Source of the DNA: Pseudomonas sp. DNDY-54
GTDB lineage: Bacteria > Pseudomonadota > Gammaproteobacteria > Pseudomonadales > Pseudomonadaceae
Assembly: GCF_019880365.1 (NCBI RefSeq)
Contig: NZ_CP082271.1
Coordinates: 124,001-188,000, forward strand
Length of the DNA stretch: 64,000 bases
Direction of reading: 5' to 3'
How positions within the stretch are numbered: the stretch's first letter is position 1; every line of letters starts with the position of its first letter. Below, in pieces: positions 52,179 to 60,213 of this stretch. Under the pieces are notes generated by a model. The model saw only the letters and a program-made list of their open reading frames with translations, did not search any database and was not told the origin of the DNA. The position numbers were made by a program, and so were the translations under genes.

Positions 52179-53359
52179 TCCAGTCGATTTCAGCCACGCG
52201 TGCCGCTGCTGCCAGCGCTGAGCCAACGCTGCCGGCGCCTGCACACCCAGCCCAGGGCAGCCAGCCTGCCGGTGGACGGCCGCTGGCAGGCGACGCCATC
52301 CGTGGTTTCGGCGAGCGCATGCGGCTGGCCTCCAGCGAGCGCGAGGCCTTGCCGGTCGAACTTTCCGCGGCCTTGCTGCAAGGCACGTTGCCAACGCCGG
52401 CAGCCGAGCAGGGACAAGTGATGCAGCCGGGCGGCACCGCCCTGCAGGGCACTGAAGCCGGGCAGGAGCTGACGCCCGAACAATGGCTGCTGGGCATGAT
52501 CGATCAGCAGCTGGCCGAGATTCAGGCGCGCGATGCGGCGCCGCTGGGCGGTGTGCCTGCACCGGCTACGCCGGCTTTGCCAGACGTTGTTCCACCGACG
52601 CAAGCACTGAGCGGCTGGTTGCCGGGGCAGGACGCGCGGGGTGAGCAGCGGCTTGACGCCGCTCCGACCGATCCGCTGGACCGGCTCATGGCCGGTGGCT
52701 TTCAGCGCCAGGTGGCTGAGACGAACCCGGTGATGCCGGCGATGCCGAGGCCCGCCGCGCCCGCCGAGATGAATCTGGTACTGCCTGCGGTTGCGCCGGC
52801 ACTGGCCGAGACCCAGCCGACGGTGGCGCTGGAGCCGCTGCTGAGCGCAGCCGAGCCGTTGGAAGCCGGCGAGCCACTGACCAGTACCGTCGAACGCGGA
52901 CAGACGACGCCGGCCCAGGCGGCTGATCGAGCGCTGAAGCTGCAGGCGCCGGACACCAAGTGGGGCGAGCAGATGCTGCACGCGCTGCGTGAAAACGTCG
53001 ATCTGCAGATCCAGCAAAAGATCCAGAGCGCCACCATCCGTCTCGACCCGCCGGAGCTGGGCAGCATGGAAATCATGCTCAGCCATGAGTCGGGTCGGTT
53101 GAACGTTCAGCTGACCGCCGCCAACGCTGACGTGGCGCGCCTGCTGCAGCAGACCAGCGATCGCCTGCGCCAGGAACTGGTCGGCCAGCACTTCGTACAG
53201 GTCAACGTGCAGGTCGGCGCCGACGGCGGTGGCCAGCAAGGACAGCAGCGTCAGCGCGCGGCGCTGCCCGGTGAGGAGCTGCCCATGGCGGCCCGAACGC
53301 ACGAGCAGGAACAAAGCCGGGAGAGCGGTCGCGCCCGGGATGTATTGATCACGGTTTGA
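52175..53359 (+). CDS. fliK: Hook-length control protein FliK (LafE)
   Basis: 394 aa. The long N-terminal part is rich in Pro, Ala and Gln and probably disordered, the ruler. The C-terminal Flg_hook domain (LRENVDLQIQQKIQSATIRLDPPELGSMEIMLSHESGRLNVQLTAANADVARLLQQTSDRLRQELVGQHFVQVNVQVG, about 268-350) contacts FlhB to switch export specificity. Overlaps fliT by four bases. Confidence 0.92.
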   Translation: MIQSISATRAAAASAEPTLPAPAHPAQGSQPAGGRPLAGDAIRGFGERMRLASSEREALPVELSAALLQGTLPTPAAEQGQVMQPGGTALQGTEAGQELTPEQWLLGMIDQQLAEIQARDAAPLGGVPAPATPALPDVVPPTQALSGWLPGQDARGEQRLDAAPTDPLDRLMAGGFQRQVAETNPVMPAMPRPAAPAEMNLVLPAVAPALAETQPTVALEPLLSAAEPLEAGEPLTSTVERGQTTPAQAADRALKLQAPDTKWGEQMLHALRENVDLQIQQKIQSATIRLDPPELGSMEIMLSHESGRLNVQLTAANADVARLLQQTSDRLRQELVGQHFVQVNVQVGADGGGQQGQQRQRAALPGEELPMAARTHEQEQSRESGRARDVLITV

Positions 53360-53395
53360 CCCGATTCAACCTAATTAGCCAATTGTGAGTGTGTT

Positions 53396-53857
53396 ATGTC
53401 GACGCCCCGTCTTGTCCTGCTGATGCTACTGCTCAACGTCCTGACCGTTGCCGGTGGCGTTGGTGTCAGTTACTGGCTGCTCAAGCCCGGCCTGGAAGGC
53501 GCCGCCTCTGAAGAGGTCGCGGCGGCTGAACCGACCGAACCCTCGGAGTACGAGTTCTTCCCGGTGGAGAAGGTCATCGTCAGCGTGCGCGGCGACGGTC
53601 GTGAGCATTACTTCGTGCTGGACCTCGCCTTGCAGGCTGACGCGTCTGATGAGCCGAAGAAATTCGAGCAGGTCGAACCCATCGTGCGTAACTCGGTGGT
53701 GGGCTACCTGTCGTCTCTGACATTCGAAGAATTGCGTGGGTTGAAGATCAGCGATCTGCAGGAACGGCTCGAAACCGTCCTGTTCGCCGACTTTGCCAGC
53801 AAGAACGCAGCGGTGCCGTTCAAGCACGTGCTGGTCAACAAGCTGATCGTGCAATAA
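53396..53857 (+). CDS. fliL: Flagellar basal body-associated protein FliL (LafF)
   Basis: 153 aa. One N-terminal membrane helix (LVLLMLLLNVLTVAGGVGVSYWLL, about 5-28), an acidic linker, then the periplasmic FliL domain (YEFFPVEKVIVSVRGDGREHYFVLDLALQ ... RLETVLFADFASKNAAVPFKHVLVNKLIVQ). FliL rings surround stator units. It precedes the sigma factor and the stator genes. Confidence 0.93.
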   Translation: MSTPRLVLLMLLLNVLTVAGGVGVSYWLLKPGLEGAASEEVAAAEPTEPSEYEFFPVEKVIVSVRGDGREHYFVLDLALQADASDEPKKFEQVEPIVRNSVVGYLSSLTFEELRGLKISDLQERLETVLFADFASKNAAVPFKHVLVNKLIVQ

Positions 53858-53867
53858 AGGCCCTGCC

Positions 53868-54602
53868 ATGAGCGCCACTTGCCCCATTGACTACTACGGC
53901 GCCACGCCCGCCGGCCCCTCGGTGTTCGCACCGGCGGTCGAGCAGCGTTGGCTGATGCAGTATCTGCCGCTGGTCAAGCGCATCGTCCGGCAACTCTCGT
54001 TGCAGGCCAATCAGGTGCTCGACCGCGAGGACATGGAGCAGATCGGCATGATGGGCCTGCTCGAAGGGCTGCGCCGCTATGGTGAGCCCGACGAGCAGTT
54101 CGGCAAGTTCGCCTCGCTGCGTATCCGCGGCGCGATCCTCGATGAACTGCGCCGCCAGGACTGGCGCCCGCGTCAGGTCCGCCAACAGGCGCACAAGGTG
54201 CGTGACGCGATTCGTGACCTGTCGCGCCAGCTGGGACACGAACCCAGCGACGAAGAAATCAAGGCGCACACCGGCCTGTGCGACAAGGATTACCAGGACT
54301 TTCTCTGCGCGGATTCGTCGGAGGCGATCGAAAGCCTCGATGAATTGCTGCAGAGCGGTCACGAGCATTTTCCCGATACCACCGAGCTGTTCGAGGAGCG
54401 CCTGATCAAGGAGCGCGTGCTGGCGCAGGCGCTGGCGCGACTGGACGAGCGCGAGCGGCTGGTGCTGACGCTGTATTACCAGCACGAATTGAGTTTGAAA
54501 GAGATTGCCCTGGTGCTGGAAGTCAGCGATGCCCGGGTCTGTCAGCTAAGCAAACAGGCGATCGGCAAGGCTTGCCGATTCCTCACCGAGAGAAGTCAGT
54601 AG
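53868..54602 (+). CDS. fliA: Sigma-28 family flagellar sigma factor (LafS)
   Basis: 244 aa. Region 2 is RWLMQYLPLVKRIVRQLSLQANQVLDREDMEQIGMMGLLEGLRRY ... FASLRIRGAILDELRRQDWRPRQVRQQ, containing the -10 recognition helix. Region 3 is IRDLSRQLGHEPSDEEIKAHTG. Region 4 is LALDERERLVLTLYYQHELSLKEIALVLEVSDARVCQLSKQAI, the -35 HTH. Probably reads the late promoters before flgM, fliD and flagellin, and is restrained by FlgM. Position after fliL and before motA is that of lafS. Confidence 0.94.
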   Translation: MSATCPIDYYGATPAGPSVFAPAVEQRWLMQYLPLVKRIVRQLSLQANQVLDREDMEQIGMMGLLEGLRRYGEPDEQFGKFASLRIRGAILDELRRQDWRPRQVRQQAHKVRDAIRDLSRQLGHEPSDEEIKAHTGLCDKDYQDFLCADSSEAIESLDELLQSGHEHFPDTTELFEERLIKERVLAQALARLDERERLVLTLYYQHELSLKEIALVLEVSDARVCQLSKQAIGKACRFLTERSQ

Positions 54603-54604
54603 TC

Positions 54605-55477
54605 ATGCAGAAAGTATTAGGCGCCTTCATCATCATCGGCTGCGTGCTGGGCGGCTACGCCATGGCGAATGGCGACATGCGGATGCTCTGGCAACCGGCT
54701 GAGGTCGTCATCATCCTGGGTGCGGCGCTCGGCAGTCTGGTCGTGGGCAACCCCAAGGAAGTCCTGATCGAGATGCTGCACCAGATCAAGGGCGTGTTTG
54801 CCTACCAGCGTCGCGGCGAAGAGTTTCAGCGTCAGCTGCTCATGCTGCTCTATGAATTGCTGGAAATGGTCGATGTTGGCGGCCTCAAGGTTCTTGATTC
54901 GCACATCGAGGAACCTGAGCAGAGCGACCTGTTCGTCCGTTACCCGCTGATTCTTCAAGAACGTAACCTGATGGCGTTCATTGCCGACAACTTCCGCCTG
55001 ATGGCCATGGGCAAGATTACCGCGCACGAACTGGAAGGCTTTCTCGAGCAGGAGCTCGAAGCCATGGAGCATGCGCTGCTGCAGCCGGCGCGCTCGCTGC
55101 ACAAGATCGGTGAGGCCATGCCCGGCTTCGGCATTCTCGCTGCGATCATGGGCATCATCATCACCATGGGCAGCATCGGCGGCAGTGTTGCGGAAATCGG
55201 CGCCCATGTGGCGGCGGCGCTGGTCGGCACCTTCCTCGGCATCTTCTTCTGCTATTGCCTGATGGACCCACTCTCCAACGCTATGAGCCAGCGGATCAAG
55301 ACCGAGCTGTCAGCGCTGGAATGCGTGCGCACAACCTTGGTGGCGCATGTTGCCGGCAAGCCTACGCTGCTGGCGGTGGACGCCGGTCGCAAGCTGATCG
55401 AGCAGGACGTCAAACCGGCCTTCCGTCAGCTGGAAAACTGGGTCACCCAGTATGAGGAAGAAAGGGACGCCGCATGA
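54605..55477 (+). CDS. motA: Flagellar stator protein MotA (LafT)
   Basis: 290 aa from the ATG at 54605. Four spans: VLGAFIIIGCVLGGYAMANG, VVIILGAALGSLVVGN, MPGFGILAAIMGIIITMGSIGGS and VAAALVGTFLGIFFCYCLMDPL. The large cytoplasmic loop has the charged stretch AYQRRGEEFQRQLLMLLYELLE that faces FliG. The type belongs with proton-driven MotA. It starts two bases after the fliA stop and overlaps motB by four bases. Confidence 0.94.
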   Translation: MQKVLGAFIIIGCVLGGYAMANGDMRMLWQPAEVVIILGAALGSLVVGNPKEVLIEMLHQIKGVFAYQRRGEEFQRQLLMLLYELLEMVDVGGLKVLDSHIEEPEQSDLFVRYPLILQERNLMAFIADNFRLMAMGKITAHELEGFLEQELEAMEHALLQPARSLHKIGEAMPGFGILAAIMGIIITMGSIGGSVAEIGAHVAAALVGTFLGIFFCYCLMDPLSNAMSQRIKTELSALECVRTTLVAHVAGKPTLLAVDAGRKLIEQDVKPAFRQLENWVTQYEEERDAA

Positions 55478-56388
55478 GAAGCAGAGGCAAGGGCGGCGTC
55501 GGCGGCGAGCACGAGATCATCATCAAGCGCCGCAGCAAGAAGGGCCACGGCGACGAGCATGGCGGTGCCTGGAAGGTGGCCTTTGCCGACTTCACCCTGG
55601 CAATGATGGCGCTGTTCATGGTGCTGTGGATCATCCAGCCGCAGATGGAAAAGTCCAACCCGTCGTACGGCGAGATGGAAAGCAATCCGCTGGTCGATGG
55701 CGGCGCGGGGATCTTCGATGGCACCAGCCGGTCACCGCTGGAACTCGACGGCATGCCGGTGCGCCCACCGCAGGCGGAGACGACGAACGACAGCGAGTCG
55801 GCAGCTGAGGCGGACGGCAGTCACAATTACGGTTCGACCGAGGAGCTGAAGAAGCTCGCCGAGTTGATGCGACAGGTCGCCAGCGAAGTGGACGCCCTGG
55901 CCAACCTGGAGGTGGACGTGGTCCCGCAGGGGCTGCGCATTCTGATCAAGGATGACCAGCAACGCTTCATGTTTCAGCGCGGCAGTGCCACCTTGAATCC
56001 GCACTTCCAGAAACTCCTCGGCGTGCTGGCGGGTGTGTTGGTCAAAGTGGACAACAAGCTGATCATCAGCGGGCACACCGATGCCACACCGTATCGGCAG
56101 AAAAACGGTTACAACAACTGGAACCTGTCCGGTGATCGCGCGCTGCGTGCCCGCCACGCACTGGTCGAAGCCGGCCTTGGCGAGCGCTCGGTGCTGCAAG
56201 TGACGGCGCAAGCCGACGTCATGCCGCTGCACCCCGAGGACCCGCAGAACGGTGCCAATCGGCGCGTGGAAATTCTGCTGCTGACCGCCTCGGCCGAGGC
56301 GCTGTATAAAGAGCTGTTCGGCGACAGCTATGGGCAGGTGCGTTTTACCGAAAGCGGTGCGAGCTTTAGCGGAGCGTCCGCGGAATAA
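55474..56388 (+). CDS. motB: Flagellar stator protein MotB (LafU)
   Basis: 304 aa. A basic N-terminus is followed by one span with the proton-carrying Asp39 (WKVAFADFTLAMMALFMVLWIIQP). The OmpA-like peptidoglycan-binding domain is ISGHTDATPYRQKNGYNNWNLSGDRALRARHALVEAGL ... NRRVEILLLT. The typical Asp32-equivalent and flanking residues point to a proton motor. It ends the fliD-motB unit and is followed by a REP array. Confidence 0.94.
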   Translation: MRSRGKGGVGGEHEIIIKRRSKKGHGDEHGGAWKVAFADFTLAMMALFMVLWIIQPQMEKSNPSYGEMESNPLVDGGAGIFDGTSRSPLELDGMPVRPPQAETTNDSESAAEADGSHNYGSTEELKKLAELMRQVASEVDALANLEVDVVPQGLRILIKDDQQRFMFQRGSATLNPHFQKLLGVLAGVLVKVDNKLIISGHTDATPYRQKNGYNNWNLSGDRALRARHALVEAGLGERSVLQVTAQADVMPLHPEDPQNGANRRVEILLLTASAEALYKELFGDSYGQVRFTESGASFSGASAE

Positions 56389-56424
56389 TCAACTCATCGG
56401 GCCCCCTGTCGCCGCGGATGACCC

Positions 56425-57182
56425 TCCGCTTGATCGCGAGCAAGCCCGCTCCTGCAGAATAGACCGATGCCTGCCCCGGCATCCGGAATATCAGCTGGCG
56501 ATTGGATCAGCAGCTATGCCATTCGTAGGAGCCAGCTTGCTGGCGAATGGACATTTGCACCGGCCGCCTCCTAGGAGTGCGCTGCACCTCGTTCGCGAGC
56601 AAGCTCGCTCCTACAGATTCGGCCGATGGCTAGGCTGGCATCCGGAATATCCTCTCGCGATTGGATCAGCAGCTATGCCATTCGTAGGTGCCAGCTTGCT
56701 GGCGAATGGACATTTGCACCGGCCGCCTCCTAGGAGTGCGCCGCACCTCGTTCGCGAGCAAGCTCGCTCCTACAGAACTGGCCGATGGCTGGCCTGGCAC
56801 ACGGAACAATCGTTCGGATTGAATCTAGCAGATAGGCCGTTCGTAGGAGCCAGCTTGCTGGCGAATGGGCATTTGCGCAGACCGCCTCCTAGGAGTGCGC
56901 TGCACCTCGTTCGCGAGCAAGCTCGCTCCTACAGATTCGGCCGATGGCTGGCCTGGCATGCGGAACAATTTTTCGGATTGAATCCAGCAGATAGGCCGTT
57001 CGTAGGAGCCAGCTTGCTGGCGAATGGGCATTTGCGCAGACCGGCTCCTTGGAGTTCGCTGCACCTCGTTCGCGAGCAAGCTCGCTCCTACAGAATTGGC
57101 CGATGGCTGGCCTGGCATACGGAGCAATCTTTCGGATTGGATCGATAGGCCGTTTGTAGGAGCCAGCTTGCTGGCGAAGTGG
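56425..57182. repeat. Tandem REP array with a 159-bp unit
   Basis: Five GTAGGAGCCAGCTTGCTGG arms start at 56525, 56684, 56843, 57002 and 57156 (spacings 159, 159, 159, 154). Between them lie opposite arms CGCGAGCAAGCTCGCTCCTAC, so each unit carries a REP pair plus a conserved spacer (TCGGCCGATGGCTGG...GGA). Because 159 is a multiple of 3, one frame stays open across it, but that frame shows nothing but repeat translation. The 940-bp gap between motB and the downstream convergent gene is mostly this array. Confidence 0.9.
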
Positions 57183-57328
57183 CGGCGCGGGGACTGGATC
57201 ATGCGAGCGCCGTTACGGGTTCATGCACTGATGTTCACGGCTAGGCATGGGAGGGGTTGCAGCGCCTATATCGCGATTCCGATCGGCGCCGCTATCTGGC
57301 ACATCGCAACCGCTGGCAGCGGTGTGCT

Positions 57329-57811
57329 TCACCCGCGGCTAGGGTGGTCGTCGGCGCAGTAAATCTGCTGGGTCTCGACGCCATAGAGGCACGCGCCGAC
57401 CTGCTCGAGACTGATTCGGGCGCCCTTGTGGGAGCCATAGAAGAGGTTGAACATCAGTTCATCGTCCAGCTGATCCTGCGGGCCCAGGCCATGAACCTGG
57501 CCTTCTTCCACCACCAGCGACGCCCGTCCCAGCAGATCCGTTTCCAGGCGGCCGGACGCCTCGACGATCGCCGGTGCGTTGCGGGTCATTGAATAGAAGC
57601 GACCCTTGTTGAAAACCAGACTCTGACTGACCTTGAGCGTCGTGCCGTCGCTCAGCAACACCTGGCCACTGGAACTGTAGCGCCCGTCGAGTTTGGACGA
57701 GGCATTACCGCTGGTACCCATCGCCACGAACGCCCACAGCAGCAGCGCGGCGGGCAGTACCACTCGCAACATGCGCTTGCCTACCGCACCGGTTTCATTC
57801 TGGCTGTTCAT
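57329..57811 (-). CDS. Small membrane-anchored partner of the ToxR-like regulator
   Basis: 160 aa from the ATG at 57811, which overlaps the regulator's stop (ATGA). One membrane helix (LRVVLPAALLLWAFVAMG, about 15-32) with a short cytoplasmic N-terminus, then a periplasmic part of about 125 residues with two cysteines (C141, C152). Layout, size and coupling match ToxS/TcpH-type effectors that sit next to membrane-bound winged-helix regulators. No sequence family is recognised; the role is inferred from context. Start at 57904 is less likely, being inside the regulator gene. Confidence 0.7.
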   Translation of the reverse strand: MNSQNETGAVGKRMLRVVLPAALLLWAFVAMGTSGNASSKLDGRYSSSGQVLLSDGTTLKVSQSLVFNKGRFYSMTRNAPAIVEASGRLETDLLGRASLVVEEGQVHGLGPQDQLDDELMFNLFYGSHKGARISLEQVGACLYGVETQQIYCADDHPSRG

Positions 57812-58686
57812 TGCAGGCACCCTTGTAGATGGTCGCTGGGAATCGTCTGGATCTGGCTCTTGTGAACCTTCAACCAGTTGACCCGGCCGTCGCCCTGCAG
57901 GCAACGGATCTCATAAAAGCCCGGGGACATATTGACGATCAGTCGGGCCGGCTCGGCACTCATGTCGCTCATCGTATCGACCAGCAGCCGCGTTTCCTTA
58001 ATCAGCGAATCGAGCAGGTGCTGGCTCTCCTCCACATAGAGCACCTCGAGTTCGCCCATATCAACCGTCTGGGTGAAGGAGGGCGTGGGCGTACTGGCCA
58101 GGCGGAAACCGAGCGTCGCCACACCCAGCAACAGCATCATGCCCGAGCCCGCGAGCGCGGCGGTGTGCCAGGAACGACCGCGGCGCGCGGGCTTGGCTGG
58201 GTTCTGCACCTTCGTCACGTCGGGCGCGGGCAGCTGCATCAAGACGGTCGTCGCCGGCTCGGGCGCTGCGACCGTGGCTTCCGGCGCGCTTTCGACGGTC
58301 AGGGGCGCGTCGTCGACGATCAGATAGTGCGGATTGAACAGGTAGCCCCGCCGCGGCAGGGTCTGGATGATCTGGTTTCGACTGTCGAACAATGCCTGAC
58401 GCAGCGTGTAGATCTGCTGGTTGAGACTGCCCTGGCCGACCACCCGGCCTTCCCACGCGTACTCCATCAGCTCGTCCCGGGAGACCACTTCACCAGGCGC
58501 CTGTAACAGACGCTCCAGTACACGGCTACCGGAAAAGCCGAGATCCAATTGTTCTTCGCCTTCTGCTTGAATGCGCACGAGCTGGTAACGCGCGCGATCA
58601 AATCGGGCCGTGCAGCCTTCTCGACCGGTGTTCAACGGGGGGCAGACGAAGGCATCGGTGGCCGAAGGGGTCAGAGATGAGGTCAT
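57808..58686 (-). CDS. ToxR-like transmembrane winged-helix regulator (LafZ-like)
   Basis: 292 aa from the ATG at 58686. The cytoplasmic OmpR/ToxR-type winged helix spans about 45-118 (SGSRVLERLLQAPGEVVSRDELMEYAWEGRVVGQGSLNQQIYTLRQALFD ... IIQTLPRRGYLFNP). A Pro/Ala linker, one membrane helix (HTAALAGSGMMLLLGVATLGFRL, about 174-196) and a periplasmic domain of about 95 residues with two cysteines (C262, C290) follow. E. coli Flag-2 loci encode a transmembrane regulator (LafZ) in a comparable place. It probably controls flagellin or other genes of the locus from the membrane. Confidence 0.82.
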   Translation of the reverse strand: MTSSLTPSATDAFVCPPLNTGREGCTARFDRARYQLVRIQAEGEEQLDLGFSGSRVLERLLQAPGEVVSRDELMEYAWEGRVVGQGSLNQQIYTLRQALFDSRNQIIQTLPRRGYLFNPHYLIVDDAPLTVESAPEATVAAPEPATTVLMQLPAPDVTKVQNPAKPARRGRSWHTAALAGSGMMLLLGVATLGFRLASTPTPSFTQTVDMGELEVLYVEESQHLLDSLIKETRLLVDTMSDMSAEPARLIVNMSPGFYEIRCLQGDGRVNWLKVHKSQIQTIPSDHLQGCLQ

Positions 58687-59030
58687 GTGCGCCTGTTCGA
58701 AGGAAGAGAGATTTCCGGTGTGAGGAAGTTGGCAAACCGGACGGCGGCATATTGGCGTCGTTTTTTTGTTCAGACAAGCCGCTTCAATCAAGAAATCGCC
58801 GAACGGACAGGCGTGTAAAGGAACACCAAGATCGCCGGTGATTGGCATATATACCGCGTGAAGCGGCATATGGAGGGGTTAAACAGGCCTATCTTGTGTC
58901 TGGCCGATTTTATTGAGAGGTCCGCCGTTGGTCGGAAGCGAGCCTTCCCCGTGCGGAAAAACAGAAAAGCCCCGAACCAGTCGGGGCTTTTGAGGTGCCG
59001 GTCGTTGCGACCGGCAATGCTGCGTGCAGC
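58687..59030. other. Intergenic region between the regulator and flagellin genes
   Basis: About 340 bp. It holds the flagellin terminator at 58965-58991 and an interrupted dyad at 58846-58872 (CATAT-ATA-CCGC-GTGAA-GCGG-C-ATATG), about 160 bp upstream of the regulator start, which could be an operator. Also a T7 run near 58761-58767. No gene is supported. Confidence 0.5.
58965..58991 (-). terminator. Rho-independent terminator of the flagellin gene
   Basis: AAAAGCCCCGA-ACCAG-TCGGGGCTTTT: an 11-bp perfect stem with A and T tails on both sides, so it can work in both directions. It starts 40 bases after the flagellin stop. Confidence 0.9.
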
Positions 59031-59870
59031 TTAGCCCAGCAGGCCCATGACCATGCCTGGCATCTGACCGGCTTGCTTGAGCATGGAGATGCCCGACTGC
59101 ATAAGCATGGAGTTCTTGCTCATGTTGGCGCTTTCGATGGCGAAGTCGGCGTCCATGATTCGGCCCTTAGCCATGTCGGTGTTGTCCTTCATGTTGGCCA
59201 GGTTGTTGATGGTATGGTTAAGGCGATTGATATTTGCACCGAATTGGCCGCGCGCCTCGCCCACGTTAGTCAACAGCGTATTAAGTGCGCCAATCTCTGT
59301 TACGGAGTTTGCCTGGGTAGTCAGATCACCTAGAGCGGTCAAATCGATATCGGCTACCGCTGCGATGCTAACAGTCATCTTATCGGTAGACCCAGCGCCG
59401 ATCTGAAAGTCAATGCCGTCCGCGTTTGTGTCAGTATCGAACTTACCGCCAGTTAGCAACTTGGTACCGTCACCATAAGAAGTATTTCCCATGATGTTCG
59501 TGAGCTCGGCGCTTAGAGCCGTGTATTCGGCATCGAGCGCGGCGTATTCGTTGGTATCGTTGGTACCGTTCGCGCCTTGGGTTGCCAAATCCTTCATGCG
59601 AAGCACGATATCGGTAACCTCGGACAGCGCCCCTTCGGCAGCCTGCATCATGGAAATTGCGTCTTGAGAGTTGCGCGATGCTACGGCCATTCCGCGGCTC
59701 TGTGCGTTCAAGCGAGTAGCGATCTGCAGGCCGGCGGCGTCGTCGGCGGCGGAGTTGATGCGCAGGCCAGTGCCCAGACGCTGCTGGTTGGTGGCCAGAG
59801 CGTTGTTCGACTTGTTCAGCGCGGTGTTGGTGGTCAGAGCGGAATAGTTAGTGTGAATGGACAGAGCCAT
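59031..59870 (-). CDS. lafA: Flagellin (LafA type)
   Basis: 279 aa from the ATG at 59870, with AAGGATGATC upstream. N-terminal D0/D1: MALSIHTNYSALTTNTALNKSNNALATNQQRLGTGLRINSAADDAAGLQIATRL. C-terminal D1/D0: ADFAIESANMSKNSMLMQSGISMLKQAGQMPGMVMGLLG. The short middle suggests no D2/D3 domains, as in lateral flagellins. The central part (about 59220-59600) is visibly less GC-rich than the rest. It is a single-gene unit with its own promoter and terminator, between the regulator and flgA. Confidence 0.95.
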   Translation of the reverse strand: MALSIHTNYSALTTNTALNKSNNALATNQQRLGTGLRINSAADDAAGLQIATRLNAQSRGMAVASRNSQDAISMMQAAEGALSEVTDIVLRMKDLATQGANGTNDTNEYAALDAEYTALSAELTNIMGNTSYGDGTKLLTGGKFDTDTNADGIDFQIGAGSTDKMTVSIAAVADIDLTALGDLTTQANSVTEIGALNTLLTNVGEARGQFGANINRLNHTINNLANMKDNTDMAKGRIMDADFAIESANMSKNSMLMQSGISMLKQAGQMPGMVMGLLG

Positions 59871-59931
59871 GATGATCATCCTTCGTGCGATTGGGCTGTT
59901 AGGAGCTGGCTTGACTGCCTGCTGAAAAGGT

Positions 59932-59960
59932 AAGGCGACAGCACCAAGCGAAGGATTAAA
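59932..59960 (-). promoter_or_regulatory. Candidate late flagellar promoter of flagellin (TTTAA-N16-GTCGC)
   Basis: On the minus strand TTTAA (59960-59956), 16 nt, GTCGC (59939-59935), then CTTA. Same spacing and core as the sites before flgM and fliD. It lies 64 nt before the flagellin ATG. No -24/-12 site is seen in this region, so sigma-28-type control is likely. Confidence 0.6.
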
Positions 59961-60057
59961 TCCTGACGTCAAATTTTTTTGTTTGGCCTCGGAAGTCCCG
60001 AGATATACGGTCGGGCTTGTTTGTCCTTGCCGAAGCGCCGGACAGGAGCCAGCTTTT

Positions 60058-60124
60058 GTAGGAGCCAGCTTGCTGGCGAATAGGACTGCACGGACGATAT
60101 ATTCGCGAGCCGGCTCGCTCCTAC
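60058..60124. repeat. REP pair between flagellin and flgA
   Basis: GTAGGAGCCAGCTTGCTGGCGAA (60058-60080) and TCGCGAGCCGGCTCGCTCCTAC (60103-60124), an inverted REP pair at the 3' side of flgA. Confidence 0.85.
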
Positions 60125-60213
60125 AGGGCGCGCGCCGAAGCGTCGAGATGGCTCCGGCTTATGGGCGTTAACCCGGGCGCGCTCCATGAGCGCCCCGTCT
60201 CCAGCATTCCGTA

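Noticed and set aside
56330..57148. 272-codon frame with a 53-residue repeat
   Set aside because: It is the translation of the 159-bp REP array. The frame stays open only because the unit length is divisible by three, and it begins inside motB.
56425..57182. CRISPR array
   Set aside because: Repeats are palindromic REPs, the spacers are shared between units, the period is 159 bp and no cas genes are present.
58884..58909. Conventional sigma-28 promoter (TAAA...GCCGATTT) on the plus strand
   Set aside because: The spacing between boxes is 15 nt instead of 11 and it points into the 3' side of the flagellin gene, with nothing to drive.
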